This document shows positions 41,749 through 52,633 of a stretch of DNA of 64,000 nucleotides, piece after piece. A model generated the notes under the pieces. That model saw only the letters and a program-made list of their open reading frames with translations. It did not search any database and was not told the origin of the DNA. The DNA lies in NCBI RefSeq assembly GCF_001905595.1, contig NZ_LIXI01000002.1:558001-622000 (forward strand), in the 5' to 3' direction. The first letter of the stretch is position 1, and each line of letters starts with the position of its first letter. The position numbers and the translations under genes were made by a program. This DNA is from Streptomyces sp. CB00316 (lineage in GTDB: Bacteria; Actinomycetota; Actinomycetes; Streptomycetales; Streptomycetaceae).

Positions 41749-43202
41749 ACAAGCCGCTGCGCCGGATCGCGATCTTCTGCGGAATCCTCGTCCTGGCCCT
41801 CCTGATCCGGGACAACTGGCTCCAGTACGTCCGTGCGGACGAGCTGAACAGCCACAAGTACAACCGCCGCGTCCAGATCGAGCGCTACGCCCACGAGCGC
41901 GGCGACATCATCGTGGACGGCAAGGCCATCACCGGCTCCGTCGAGACCGAGGACGGGGACTTCAAGTACAAGCGGGTCTGGAAGGACGGGCCTCTGTGGG
42001 CCCCCGTGACCGGCTACTCCTCGCAGGCCTTCGACTCCTCACAGCTGGAGAACCTCGAGGACGGCATCCTCACCGGCAACAGCGACCAGCTGTTCTTCGA
42101 CCGGACGATGTCGATGTTCACCGGGGAGAAGAAGCAGGGCGGCAACGTCGTCACCACCCTCAGCGGGGCCGCCCAGAAGGCCGCGTTCAAGGGGCTCGGC
42201 GAGAAGAAGGGCGCCGTCGTCGCCCTGGACCCGCAGACCGGTGCGATCCTGGCTCTCGCGAGCACCCCGTCGTACGACCCCTCGGTCTTCGCCGGGAACT
42301 CGCTCAAGGACTCGGACGCCCGGCAGGAGCTCCTGAAGGACAAGGACAAGCCGATGCTCAACCGGGCGTTGCGCGAGACCTACCCGCCCGGCTCCACCTT
42401 CAAGGTCGTCACCGCCGCCGCCGCCCTGGAGAACGGGCTCTACGACGACATCGACGCCAAGACCGAGTCGCCGCTGCCCTGGACCCTGCCGCAGACGAAC
42501 ATCCCGCTGCAGAACGAGGGCAACATCCCCTGTGAGAACGCGTCGCTGCGCGAGGCCCTTCGGGTGTCGTGCAACTCCGTCTTCGGGAAGGTGAGCGACG
42601 ACCTCGGCAACAAGAAGATGATCGAGCAGGCGGACAAGTTCGGCTTCAACAAGGAAGTCTTCACCCCCGTCCGCGCTGACGCGAGCATCTACCCCGAGGA
42701 CAACAAGCCCCAGAACGCCATGGCCGGCATCGGCCAGGCGTCCAACCGGACCACCCCGCTCCAGATGGCCATGGTGGCCTCCGCCATCGCCAATGACGGC
42801 AAGCTGATGCAGCCGTACATGGTCGCCAAACGCCAGGCGCCCAACCTGGACGACATCTACACCGCCGAGCCCGAAGAGCTCGGCCGGGCGCTGTCCGGGG
42901 AGAACGCCCAGAAGGTCCAGCAGATGATGGAGACCGTTGTCGAGAAGGGCACGGGAACCAGAGCGCAGATCCCCGGCGTCACAGTGGGCGGCAAGACCGG
43001 TACCGCCCAGCACGGTCTGAACAACAGCGAGAAGCCGTACGCCTGGTTCATCTCGTACGCGAAGACCGACAACGGCTCCCCGGTCGCCGTCGCCGTCGTG
43101 GTCGAGGACGGCAACGCCAACCGGGACGACATCTCCGGTGGCGGGCTGGCCGCCCCGATCGCGCGCGACGTGATGAAGGCGGTCGTCGACGGCAAGCAGT
43201 GA
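41745..43202 (+). CDS. pbpA: class B penicillin-binding protein PbpA
   Basis: 485 residues. N-terminal membrane helix (about 8-22), dimerisation domain with YNRRVQIERYAHERGDIIV, and the transpeptidase domain: SxxK as STFK near residue 217, SxN as SCNS near 275, KTGT near 417. It cross-links peptidoglycan in concert with RodA. Four-base overlap with rodA implies coupled synthesis. PbpA is a PknB substrate in mycobacteria. Confidence 0.95.
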   Translation: MNKPLRRIAIFCGILVLALLIRDNWLQYVRADELNSHKYNRRVQIERYAHERGDIIVDGKAITGSVETEDGDFKYKRVWKDGPLWAPVTGYSSQAFDSSQLENLEDGILTGNSDQLFFDRTMSMFTGEKKQGGNVVTTLSGAAQKAAFKGLGEKKGAVVALDPQTGAILALASTPSYDPSVFAGNSLKDSDARQELLKDKDKPMLNRALRETYPPGSTFKVVTAAAALENGLYDDIDAKTESPLPWTLPQTNIPLQNEGNIPCENASLREALRVSCNSVFGKVSDDLGNKKMIEQADKFGFNKEVFTPVRADASIYPEDNKPQNAMAGIGQASNRTTPLQMAMVASAIANDGKLMQPYMVAKRQAPNLDDIYTAEPEELGRALSGENAQKVQQMMETVVEKGTGTRAQIPGVTVGGKTGTAQHGLNNSEKPYAWFISYAKTDNGSPVAVAVVVEDGNANRDDISGGGLAAPIARDVMKAVVDGKQ

Positions 43203-43374
43203 GACCCGTCACGGCTGCCGCCCGCCCATACCGGACATCGGATACCGGTCGGATATCGGCTGACGGGTGCGGGCTGATCACGTATCGCGTGCCCGGTAGC
43301 GTATGCGCGAACAGCGCACCGCCGGACCACACACACGGGTGCGGTCAGGACTGACGGAGAGGGCTGGAACAGTT

Positions 43375-45387
<2,013 letters not shown>

Positions 45388-45422
45388 CCCACCCGCCCGC
45401 GGGCCACGTCCGGTAGGCGAGG

Positions 45423-45460
45423 AAGGGCCCCGGTCACCATCCACGGTGACCGGGGCCCTT
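45423..45460. terminator. strong bidirectional hairpin between pknB and sortase genes
   Basis: AAGGGCCCCGGTCACC and GGTGACCGGGGCCCTT are perfect 16-bp arms with a six-base loop, between two convergent transcripts. Confidence 0.92.
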
Positions 45461-45491
45461 CGTCGTACCGCCGGGCGTTCGAAGCGAGCGG

Positions 45492-46220
45492 CTAGAGCAG
45501 CTCCACCGGCTTCGTACGGTCCTTGTCGACCTTCTCCGTACGCTCCAGCTCGCCCCAGACGATGTACCGGTACTTCGACGTGTAGACCGGGGTGCAGGTC
45601 GTCAGCGTGATGTAGCGGCCGGGCTTCTTGACGCCCGACTCCTCCGGGACCGGCTGGATCACGTCGACGTTGAACTTCGTGGTCTCGGGGAGCGACTTGT
45701 AGACCTTGTAGACGTACCAGGTGTCCTTGGTCTCGAAGACGAGCGCGTCGCCGTTCTTCAGCTTGTCGATGTTGTGGAACTTGGCGCCGTGGCCGTCCCG
45801 GTGCGCGGCCAGCGTGAAGTTGCCCTCGTCGTCCCAGGGGAGGGCGGAGGGGATCGGGTCCGTGTAGTAGCCCGCGATGCCGTTGTTCAGGGTCTTGGGA
45901 TCGGTGCCCTTCTTGACCAGCACCTCGCCGTTCTTCATGGCGGGGACGTGCAGGAAGCCGATGCCGTCCTTGGTGTCCAGGGCGCCCGGCCCGTCCGCCC
46001 ACTTGCTGCGGACCGTGTCGCCCTGCCTGTCGGCCTCGCGGTCGGCGAGCACGTTGGTCCACCACAGCGAGTACGCGACGAAGAGCGCGAGCACCAGGCC
46101 CGCGGTGATCAGGAGCTCCCCGAAGACACTGACGGCCGTGGCGATGGGGTGCCTGCTGGGCCGGGGCGCGGGGGGCGCGGACGCGTCGGTCCGCTCGTCG
46201 TGCTCGGTCCTCGCTGTCAC
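45492..46220 (-). CDS. class E sortase
   Basis: 242 residues. One N-terminal membrane helix (about 30-52, FGELLITAGLVLALFVAYSLWW) and an extracellular sortase domain with catalytic His in FTLAAHRDGHG, Cys in YITLTTCTPVY and Arg in KYRYIVWG. TLTTC is the class E signature. Class E sortases cleave LAxTG-type signals; in S. coelicolor two enzymes encoded at this locus anchor long chaplins needed for aerial hyphae. First of three sortase genes; 25 bases after the next sortase stop, so probably cotranscribed. Confidence 0.93.
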   Translation of the reverse strand: MTARTEHDERTDASAPPAPRPSRHPIATAVSVFGELLITAGLVLALFVAYSLWWTNVLADREADRQGDTVRSKWADGPGALDTKDGIGFLHVPAMKNGEVLVKKGTDPKTLNNGIAGYYTDPIPSALPWDDEGNFTLAAHRDGHGAKFHNIDKLKNGDALVFETKDTWYVYKVYKSLPETTKFNVDVIQPVPEESGVKKPGRYITLTTCTPVYTSKYRYIVWGELERTEKVDKDRTKPVELL

Positions 46221-46245
46221 CGCACCGCCTCTGTCGTGATGATGT

Positions 46246-47667
46246 TCAGCCCACGAGCGCCTTGGGCTTCCCCTCGCTGCGCGGCCGTTCGTCGACCATC
46301 TTGCCCCAGACGATCAGCCGGTAGGTACTCGTGAACTCCGGTGTGCAGGTGGTCAGCGTGATGTACCGGCCGGGCTCGGTGAACCCGGATCCGACCGGGA
46401 CCGGTTCGATCACCGAGATGTTGGACGGCACGGTCGACGGCAGGATGCTGGTCATCTCGTACGTGTAGTACGCGTCCCTCGTCTCGACCACGATCGGGTC
46501 GCCGGGGGTGAGCTTGTTGATGTAGCGGAACGGTTCCCCGTGGGTGTTGCGGTGGCCCGCCACGGCGAAGTTGCCCTGCTTGTCCTCGGGCATCGCCGTC
46601 TTCAGCTTGCCCTCGCCGTAGTGGCCGAGCATGCCCCGGTCGAGGACCTTCTCCTTGTTGATGCCCTCGGCGACCGGGACGACGACGTCCAGTTTGGGGA
46701 TGTGCATGATCGCGAAGCCCTGCCCCGGCGCGAACACCCCGGGCTTGCCCGCCTCGTTGGCCCACTCCTCCTGGATCTTGTTCGTCTCCTTGCCGGCGAT
46801 CTGCTCGGCCCGGACGTTGGTCCACCAGAGCTGGTAGGTGACGAACAGCAGCATCAGGACGCCCAGCGAGATGAAGATCTCGCCGACGGCCCGGCTGGCG
46901 ACCACGGCCGGACTGTCCTTGGCCGCCTTCGCCGCGCGCCGCGCCTCCATCCGGGACATGGGGGCGGAGGGCGTCGCCGCCGCCGGGGCGGTACGGCGAC
47001 TGCCGCTCCCCTTGGCCGCCCGGCGCCGCTCGGCCCGCCCTCCGGTGACCGGCTCGGCCGACTCGGACCGTTCAGCCGGGTCGGACCGTGCGGACCGTTC
47101 GTACGGCTCCGTCACTATTCGGCGGGTGTCCGCGGTCCGCAGCCCCAGTGTCTCGTCGGCCGGAGCCACTGCGGGAGCCACTGCCGGGGCCACTGCGGGA
47201 GAGGACACAGGAGAAGGCACAGGGGGCGGCGCGGGAGAAGGCGCGGCAGGGGGCACAGGGGCCTGCTGGGAGCCGTACCAGTCCCGTCGGTACCCCTCGG
47301 GGTCGTACCACTCGCCCGGGTCCCCCTGCGGCTGCTGAGCCCCCCCGTACGCCGGCGTCGGCGGCACAACCCCCTCCAGCGGCGCCGCGTCCTGCAGCCC
47401 GCCGGCCGGGGCCTGCTGGACGGCCTCGCTCCGGAACCACGGGGAGGCGTGCTGCCCGGGCAGCGGACCGTTGAGCGGGTCGGGCAGCGGACCCTGGAGC
47501 GGACCCGGCAGGGGATCGTTGAGCGGGTCGGGCAGCGGACCCGGCAGCGGATCGTTGAGCGGGTCCGCGAGCCCGTCCACCGCCGCGACAAACGCGCCCT
47601 CGGCCCCGTACGTACCCTGCGCGTACGGGCCCTGAAGGCCGGTGCCGTCCTCGGGGCGGGTGGTCAC
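46246..47667 (-). CDS. class E sortase with a long Pro-rich cytosolic N-terminus
   Basis: 473 residues from GTG 47667, overlapping the pabA stop by four bases. The first 245 or so residues are low complexity: a Pro-Leu-Pro/Asn-Asp repeat block (PLNDPLPGPLPDPL units, about 35-75), then Pro/Ala/Val-rich and Arg-rich parts. A membrane helix follows (about 272-295, GEIFISLGVLMLLFVTYQLWW), then the sortase domain with FAVAGHRNTHG, YITLTTCTPEF and TYRLIVWG. The inside tail is unusually long for a sortase and may tether it to cytosolic or divisome partners; inference only. Confidence 0.9.
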   Translation of the reverse strand: MTTRPEDGTGLQGPYAQGTYGAEGAFVAAVDGLADPLNDPLPGPLPDPLNDPLPGPLQGPLPDPLNGPLPGQHASPWFRSEAVQQAPAGGLQDAAPLEGVVPPTPAYGGAQQPQGDPGEWYDPEGYRRDWYGSQQAPVPPAAPSPAPPPVPSPVSSPAVAPAVAPAVAPADETLGLRTADTRRIVTEPYERSARSDPAERSESAEPVTGGRAERRRAAKGSGSRRTAPAAATPSAPMSRMEARRAAKAAKDSPAVVASRAVGEIFISLGVLMLLFVTYQLWWTNVRAEQIAGKETNKIQEEWANEAGKPGVFAPGQGFAIMHIPKLDVVVPVAEGINKEKVLDRGMLGHYGEGKLKTAMPEDKQGNFAVAGHRNTHGEPFRYINKLTPGDPIVVETRDAYYTYEMTSILPSTVPSNISVIEPVPVGSGFTEPGRYITLTTCTPEFTSTYRLIVWGKMVDERPRSEGKPKALVG

Positions 47668-48302
47668 GCCGCGGCCTTGCCCACCACCGGCGCGAGCCCC
47701 GCCGACCGCGCGACGGCCCCTTGGTCGCCGCACTGCTCCAGCCAGTTGGCGAGCATCAGGTGGCCGTACTCGGTGAGCACCGACTCGGGGTGGAACTGCA
47801 CGCCCTCCACGGCCCGGTCCCGGTGACGCAGCCCCATGATGATGCCGTCCGCCGTGCGGGCCGTGACCTCCAGCTCCGGTGGCAGCGCGCCCGGTTCGGC
47901 GGCGAGCGAGTGGTAGCGGGTCGCGGTGAAGGGGGAGGGCAGCCCGGCGAAGACGCCCTTGCCCTCGTGGTCCACGGGCGAGGTCTTGCCGTGCAGCAGC
48001 TCGGGGGCGCGGTCGACGACACCGCCGTACGCGACGGCCATGGACTGCATCCCCAGGCAGACGCCGAAGACCGGAACGCCGGTGTCCGCGCAGTGTCGCA
48101 CCATCTCCACGCAGACCCCGGCCTGCTCGGGCGTGCCGGGGCCGGGAGAGAGCAGGACGCCGTCGAAGCCGTCCTGGGCGTGGGCGGTGGTCACCTCGTC
48201 GTTGCGCAGCACCTCGCACTCGGCGCCGAGTTGGTAGAGGTACTGGACGAGGTTGAAGACGAAGCTGTCGTAGTTGTCCACGACGAGGATGCGTGCGCTC
48301 AC
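47664..48302 (-). CDS. pabA: glutamine amidotransferase subunit PabA/TrpG
   Basis: 212 residues. Class I glutaminase: VVDNYDSFVFNLVQYLYQLG, LSPGPGTPEQAG, nucleophile Cys in GVCLGMQSMAVAYGG, and HPESVLTEYGH for the catalytic His-Glu. It supplies ammonia to a PabB (4-amino-4-deoxychorismate) or TrpE partner encoded elsewhere. It sits inside the sortase cluster with four-base overlaps on both sides. The same gene lies beside pknB in mycobacteria (Rv0013), so the linkage is old. Confidence 0.92.
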   Translation of the reverse strand: MSARILVVDNYDSFVFNLVQYLYQLGAECEVLRNDEVTTAHAQDGFDGVLLSPGPGTPEQAGVCVEMVRHCADTGVPVFGVCLGMQSMAVAYGGVVDRAPELLHGKTSPVDHEGKGVFAGLPSPFTATRYHSLAAEPGALPPELEVTARTADGIIMGLRHRDRAVEGVQFHPESVLTEYGHLMLANWLEQCGDQGAVARSAGLAPVVGKAAA

Positions 48303-48487
48303 TGCCCGGCTCCTGCCCCACCGGCGCTCGCGCCGTCGACGGTCACTTCACCGAACGGGAGCAGCGGCTCCGCCCAGGGGAAGACGTACTGGAACAGCGC
48401 GTAGACGACCGCCAGAACCAGCACGAGCGCGATGACGCCACGCACCCATGCGTTGCCCGGCAGATGCCGCCAGATCCAGCCGTACAT
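48299..48487 (-). CDS. small single-helix membrane protein
   Basis: 62 residues from ATG 48487 (GGAGGGG upstream). MYGWIWRHLPGNAWVRGVIAL starts a membrane helix to about residue 40 (VLVLAVVYALFQYVFPW), followed by an external EPLLPFGEVTVDGASAGG tail. The stop overlaps the pabA start by four bases. The family is conserved at this place in Streptomyces; function unknown. Confidence 0.8.
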   Translation of the reverse strand: MYGWIWRHLPGNAWVRGVIALVLVLAVVYALFQYVFPWAEPLLPFGEVTVDGASAGGAGAGQ

Positions 48488-48565
48488 GCTGACCCCTCCA
48501 TTCGGTACCCGCACCAGACTAGAGTGCCGCGGCCGAGGCGTGGGTCAGCTGGGGAAAAGCGCGGG

Positions 48566-49285
48566 TCAACCGGTGAGGGCCGGCGGTCTGCCCTCGCTCA
48601 CCGGCCGCGTCGCGTCCAGGTGCGCCCAGGCGATCAGCCGGTGGCTGCTGCCCCACTCGGGCTCGCACGTGGTGAGCGTCAGATAGCGGCCGGGCCCCTC
48701 GAAGCCGGAGCGGCGGGGGACGGGGTCGACGACGGCGGTGTCGGTGGGCACGGTCCGGTAGGGCTCCTTGGCGACGCGGTACGTGAACCAGGTCGTGCCG
48801 TCGTTGACGATCACCGCGTCCCCGGGGCGCAGCCGGGGGAAGTCCTTGAAGGGGTCTCCGTACGTCCGGCGGTGCCCGGCGACCGCGAAGTTTCCCCTCT
48901 CGCCCGGGCGGGCGGTGCCGCTGTAGTGGCCGAGACCCTTCTGCAAGGTCCTGGCCTCGGTGTTCTCCAGGACGGGCCACTCCCAGCCGGAGCCGAAGCG
49001 GGGGATGTGCAGCGTCGCGAAGGGCTTTCCGTCGCGGTACGGGGACGGGGAGGGGCCGGGGGAAAGGGCCACGGGCTCCTGGGCCCAGCGGCTGTGGAGC
49101 GTCTCGATCTCGCCCTCGGCCGCGTCGGTGGCCTTGACCCCCGTCCACAGCAGGACGTAGGCGACGAACAGGACGATCAGGGCGCCCACGGTGATGCACA
49201 GTTCACTGAAGGTTCTGACGACGAGCCGTACGGACAGCACCGAGCCCTGCGACCGCGCCGATCGCACCGACGGTCGTGACGACAC
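48566..49285 (-). CDS. class E sortase (third copy)
   Basis: 239 residues. Membrane helix about 28-50 (FSELCITVGALIVLFVAYVLLW), then a sortase domain: FAVAGHRRTYGDPF with His, YLTLTTCEPEWG with Cys, SHRLIAWAHL with Arg. It is more diverged from the other two than they are from each other (GSGWEWPVLE, no KxG region match). It probably has a distinct substrate or accessory role. Confidence 0.92.
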   Translation of the reverse strand: MSSRPSVRSARSQGSVLSVRLVVRTFSELCITVGALIVLFVAYVLLWTGVKATDAAEGEIETLHSRWAQEPVALSPGPSPSPYRDGKPFATLHIPRFGSGWEWPVLENTEARTLQKGLGHYSGTARPGERGNFAVAGHRRTYGDPFKDFPRLRPGDAVIVNDGTTWFTYRVAKEPYRTVPTDTAVVDPVPRRSGFEGPGRYLTLTTCEPEWGSSHRLIAWAHLDATRPVSEGRPPALTG

Positions 49286-49316
49286 CGGACGGCCTCCCCG
49301 GGGGATCAGCCCGGGT

Positions 49317-50084
49317 TCACTCCACAGGCTTGGCGTAGTGGAGGTCCACTGTGCCCGAGTAGCCGGGAAGAGTCACCGCGTCGTCCTCGTCGACTTTCCA
49401 GCCCAGCCCGTACGCCTTCACGTACAGCCGGTAGTTCTGGATCGCCGTGGAGTTGTCGAGCGCCTGCTTGAGCTTGCCGGGGTCGCCCACGGCGGTGACC
49501 TTGTACGGCGGGGAGTAGACGCGGCCCTGGAGGATCAGGGTGTTGCCGACACAGCGGACCGCGCTGGTGGAGATCAGCCGCTGGTCCATCACCTGGATCC
49601 CGCGCGCCCCGCCCTGCCAGAGGGCGTTCACCACGGCCTGGAGGTCCTGCTGGTGGATGACCAGGTCGTTGGGCTGGGGCTCGGGGTAGCCGGGGTTGGC
49701 GGTGGCGTCGGGGGGCGCGTCGTTCAGGGTGACGCTGACGGCGTCGCCGGTGATCTTCGTGGTGCCGGCCGCCTTCTCCAGGGCCTTCAGCTTGGCGTCC
49801 TCGGCCTCGGTGGAGCCGTCGTCGCGCTGGGCGAGCGCGTCGACGTCCGCCCGCGCGGAGGCGACCGAGTCGTTCAGTTCGGCGTTGTTCTCGCTGCGTT
49901 CCTTGATCAGGTCGGAGAGCTTGAGCAGGGAGGAGTCACTGCGCAGATTGGTGCCCTTGGCCGTGTTGGCGCTGGTGACGAAGATCAGTCCGGCCAGGGC
50001 GAAAACAGCAGCGGTGAGCACCCGGGCCGCCCACACGGAGGTGTGCCGGACCGGGCCTTCGGGAGAGTCGGCAGGATTGCTCAA
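49317..50084 (-). CDS. DUF881 membrane protein
   Basis: 255 residues. One membrane helix (about 22-40, [19 protein letters not shown]), a coiled-coil stretch ([32 protein letters not shown]), then the DUF881 domain with [35 protein letters not shown] and [19 protein letters not shown]881 genes next to crgA are conserved in actinobacteria (Rv0012 in M. tuberculosis), suggesting a role at the division site. Divergent from crgA. Confidence 0.9.
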   Translation of the reverse strand: MSNPADSPEGPVRHTSVWAARVLTAAVFALAGLIFVTSANTAKGTNLRSDSSLLKLSDLIKERSENNAELNDSVASARADVDALAQRDDGSTEAEDAKLKALEKAAGTTKITGDAVSVTLNDAPPDATANPGYPEPQPNDLVIHQQDLQAVVNALWQGGARGIQVMDQRLISTSAVRCVGNTLILQGRVYSPPYKVTAVGDPGKLKQALDNSTAIQNYRLYVKAYGLGWKVDEDDAVTLPGYSGTVDLHYAKPVE

Positions 50085-50226
50085 CGTACCCTTATCTCAT
50101 CGGGCGCCATGGAAGCACTACGCTAACGGACGCCCGGGGGAGGCAGCATGCCCCCTGGCATCCCCGCCCCGGCGCCCGCCACAGATCCCTGCGCGGTCAC
50201 GCAGCGCATCGACAGGAGAGTCCCTC

Positions 50227-50481
50227 GTGCCGAAGTCACGTATCCGCAAGAAGGCCGACTTCTCGCCGCCCCCGGCGAAGCAGGCAACCGCTATAAAGCT
50301 GACCAACCGCAGCTGGGTCGCTCCGGTGATGCTGGCCCTGTTCCTCATCGGCCTGGCCTGGATCGTGGTGTTCTACGTGACCGAAGGCGATCTGCCGATC
50401 GACGCCCTGGGCAACTGGAACATCGTCGTGGGGTTCGGCTTCATCGCCGGTGGCTTCGCCGTCTCCACACAGTGGAAGTAG
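50227..50481 (+). CDS. crgA: cell division protein CrgA
   Basis: 84 residues from GTG 50227 after [23 protein letters not shown] is the conserved CrgA opening, followed by two membrane helices (about 30-50, [21 protein letters not shown], and 62-80, [16 protein letters not shown]). In Streptomyces CrgA delays FtsZ ring assembly and coordinates sporulation septation; in mycobacteria it recruits PBPs. A DnaA-box cluster and a hairpin follow. Confidence 0.95.
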   Translation: MPKSRIRKKADFSPPPAKQATAIKLTNRSWVAPVMLALFLIGLAWIVVFYVTEGDLPIDALGNWNIVVGFGFIAGGFAVSTQWK

Positions 50482-50509
50482 CGCGCCCTCACGCAAGCCT
50501 TGCCCTGAG

Positions 50510-50712
50510 TTACCCACAGAGTTATCCACAGCCGGGGGAAAAGGTCAGACGATCTGTGGATAACCTGCACCCAAGTTGACGCCGGTGTGACTGCAGCCTC
50601 CCTCCCCGAGGGGGGCTGCAGCTCGTTTACCAGCAGGAAAAACCCAGCTCAGTGACGGTGGGCACAGATGTTCCCCTTGCCATGCACAAGATCCCGCCCT
50701 CACTGTGGACAA
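50510..50712. promoter_or_regulatory. DnaA-box cluster downstream of crgA
   Basis: TTATCCACA (50522-50530) and its inverse TGTGGATAA (50555-50563) flank TTACCCACA (50510-50518); TGTGGACAA (50704-50712) adds the preferred Streptomyces box. Four boxes in about 200 bp, away from dnaA, form a possible DnaA titration or regulatory locus. There are too few for an origin. Confidence 0.55.
50591..50622. terminator. hairpin between crgA and rhomboid genes
   Basis: CTGCAGCC...CCTC pairs with GGGGGGCTGCAG around a short loop, in the gap between the convergent crgA and rhomboid genes. Confidence 0.7.
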
Positions 50713-50773
50713 CTGGGGTCTGCCCTGGGGGCAGACTCCCCCTTCCCGCTCCTATGAGCGCCGCATACGCGGC

Positions 50774-51679
50774 TCAGCTCAGGGACATCGTGCGCGCCAC
50801 GATGATCGCCACCGACGCCAGCAGCACCAGCGCACAGGTCCCGGCCTGCACGGCCGTACGGCGCTCGCGCGGCGCGTGCACCAGCCCTACCGCGATCAGG
50901 ACGCCCGCGACGAGACCGCCGACATGGGCCTCCCACGCGATCCCGCCCATGGTGAAGGTGAAGACCAGGTTCAGCGCCAGCAGGATCAGCACCGGGCGCA
51001 TGTCGTAGTTCATCCGGCGTATCAGGACCGCGGTGGCGCCCAGCAGGCCGAAGATCGCACCGGAGGCGCCGAGCGACGGCTGGTTCGGCGCGGCGACCAG
51101 ATAGGTCAGGGCGCTGCCCGCGAGGCCCGAGAGCAGATAGAGCGCGAGATAGCGGACGCGGCCGAGCGCGGCCTCCAGCGGTCCGCCGAGCCACCACAGA
51201 CCCAGCATGTTGAACCCGATGTGCCATACCTCCTGGTGCAGGAACATCGAGGTCACCAGGCGATACCACTGGCCCTCGGCGATGCCCTCGACCGACCCCG
51301 GCGGCGGCGTAGGATCCCAGGCCCGGCCGAGCAGCACCAGATCCTCGAGCAGGGATTCGGGGGCGGCCGCGACCAGCACGAAGACCAAGAGGTTGATGCC
51401 GAGCAGGATCTTGGTGACCAGCCGCGGATCGGCGGCCACGGTGCCGCCGGCCAGCGTGCGGGGCATGCTCGCGGCCGGGTGGTGGCCGGTGCCCGAGCCC
51501 TGGCGTACGCAGTCGGGGCACTGGAAGCCGACGGAGGCGCTGACCATGCACTCGGTGCAGATCGGCCGCTCGCAGCGCGTGCAGCTGATCCCGGTCTCCC
51601 GGTCGGGGTGCCGGTAGCACGTCGGCACGGTCTCCCCGCCCTCCGGTACGCCCCGGCCCGCCGGCGGCTGCTGGTCCAT
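50774..51679 (-). CDS. rhomboid-family intramembrane serine protease with N-terminal zinc motif
   Basis: 301 residues from ATG 51679. The N-terminus has two paired Cys/His clusters (CYRHPDRETGISCTRCERPICTECM, FQCPDCV), a B-box-like zinc finger. Six or seven membrane helices form the rhomboid core: HIGFNMLGLWWLGGPLEA, catalytic Ser in LGASGAIFGLLG and catalytic His in WEAHVGGLVAG. It cleaves membrane protein helices. The cytosolic zinc finger is common in actinobacterial rhomboids. Located between crgA and ppiA, as in M. tuberculosis. Confidence 0.92.
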   Translation of the reverse strand: MDQQPPAGRGVPEGGETVPTCYRHPDRETGISCTRCERPICTECMVSASVGFQCPDCVRQGSGTGHHPAASMPRTLAGGTVAADPRLVTKILLGINLLVFVLVAAAPESLLEDLVLLGRAWDPTPPPGSVEGIAEGQWYRLVTSMFLHQEVWHIGFNMLGLWWLGGPLEAALGRVRYLALYLLSGLAGSALTYLVAAPNQPSLGASGAIFGLLGATAVLIRRMNYDMRPVLILLALNLVFTFTMGGIAWEAHVGGLVAGVLIAVGLVHAPRERRTAVQAGTCALVLLASVAIIVARTMSLS

Positions 51680-51826
51680 CGGTCCTGGCCTGCCTCTCGG
51701 TCTCACCCCGGGGCACCGCACGCACGGCCGCCCCGCTGGTCCGCTATGTAACAGTACGGACGGGCAGGGCGGTTGGTTCCCGTACGGCTGCCGCCGCACC
51801 CGCCGCGGGCCGCCGGGGTGCGCCGG

Positions 51827-52354
51827 TCAGCGGGTCTCGACGACGACCGACTCGATGACCACGTCCTGCACCGGGCGGTCGGTACGCGGGTTGGTCGGAG
51901 TGGCCGCGATGGCGTCGACGACCTTGCGGCCCGCCTCGTCGGCGACCTCGCCGAAGATGGTGTGCTTGCCGGTCAGCCAGGCGGTGGGCGAGACGGTCAG
52001 GAAGAACTGCGAGCCGTTGGTCCCCGGGCCCGCGTTGGCCATGGCCAGCAGGTACGGCTTGGTGAAGGCCAGCTCCGGATGGAACTCGTCGGGGAACTTG
52101 TAGCCCGGGCCGCCCGTGCCGTTGCCCAGCGGGTCGCCGCCCTGGATCATGAACCCGCTGATGACCCGGTGGAAGACGGTGCCGTCGTACAGCCGGTCCG
52201 TGGACTTCGCGCCGGTCTCGGGGTTGGTCCACTCGCGCTGTCCGGTGGCCAGCTCGACGAAGTTCCTGACCGTCCTGGGGGCGTGGTTCGGCAGTAGCCG
52301 GATCTCGATGTCGCCCTGGCTGGTCTTCAAGGTGGCGTAAAGCTCCTCGGCCAC
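51827..52354 (-). CDS. ppiA: peptidyl-prolyl cis-trans isomerase, cyclophilin type
   Basis: 175 residues from GTG 52354 (GGAAGG upstream). Cyclophilin fold: FVELATGQREW, DGTVFHRVISGFMIQGGDP with catalytic Arg, AMANAGPGTNGSQFFLTV, and HTIFGEV. It catalyses proline isomerisation in the cytosol, there being no signal peptide. This is the conserved origin-proximal ppiA (Rv0009 counterpart). Confidence 0.94.
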   Translation of the reverse strand: MAEELYATLKTSQGDIEIRLLPNHAPRTVRNFVELATGQREWTNPETGAKSTDRLYDGTVFHRVISGFMIQGGDPLGNGTGGPGYKFPDEFHPELAFTKPYLLAMANAGPGTNGSQFFLTVSPTAWLTGKHTIFGEVADEAGRKVVDAIAATPTNPRTDRPVQDVVIESVVVETR

Positions 52355-52480
52355 GATCTGCCTTCCGTAATCCTTCGCTGACGTCCGCCGATCCTCCCAC
52401 GTACCGGGAAATGTAGGGCCGGATGCCTGGCGGAACGGCGCGTTAAGCGCCGAACCATGGCATTGTCGTCGGCACACTTC

Positions 52481-52516
52481 ACTTGCACTGTTTTACCGAC
52501 TTGAACTGTTTTGACG
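52481..52516. repeat. 18-bp tandem direct repeat upstream of the DUF5324 gene
   Basis: ACTTGCACTGTTTTACCG is followed at once by ACTTGAACTGTTTTGACG (15 of 18 identical). It lies in the 279-bp gap between the divergent ppiA and DUF5324 genes, an AT-richer patch suggesting an activator or sigma-factor target. Confidence 0.6.
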
Positions 52517-52633
52517 GAAACAGCGATCATGACCCGGATGCCCGTCCTGAGTGCCGGTCATGGCCGCGACAGGCATGATTTCGCATGGGGCGGACAGGCG
52601 GAGTACCTACCCGCCACCAAGGAGGAGGATCCC

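Noticed and set aside
50510..50712. oriC
   Set aside because: Only four DnaA boxes, and dnaA/dnaN are not adjacent. Streptomyces oriC has about 19 boxes between those genes.
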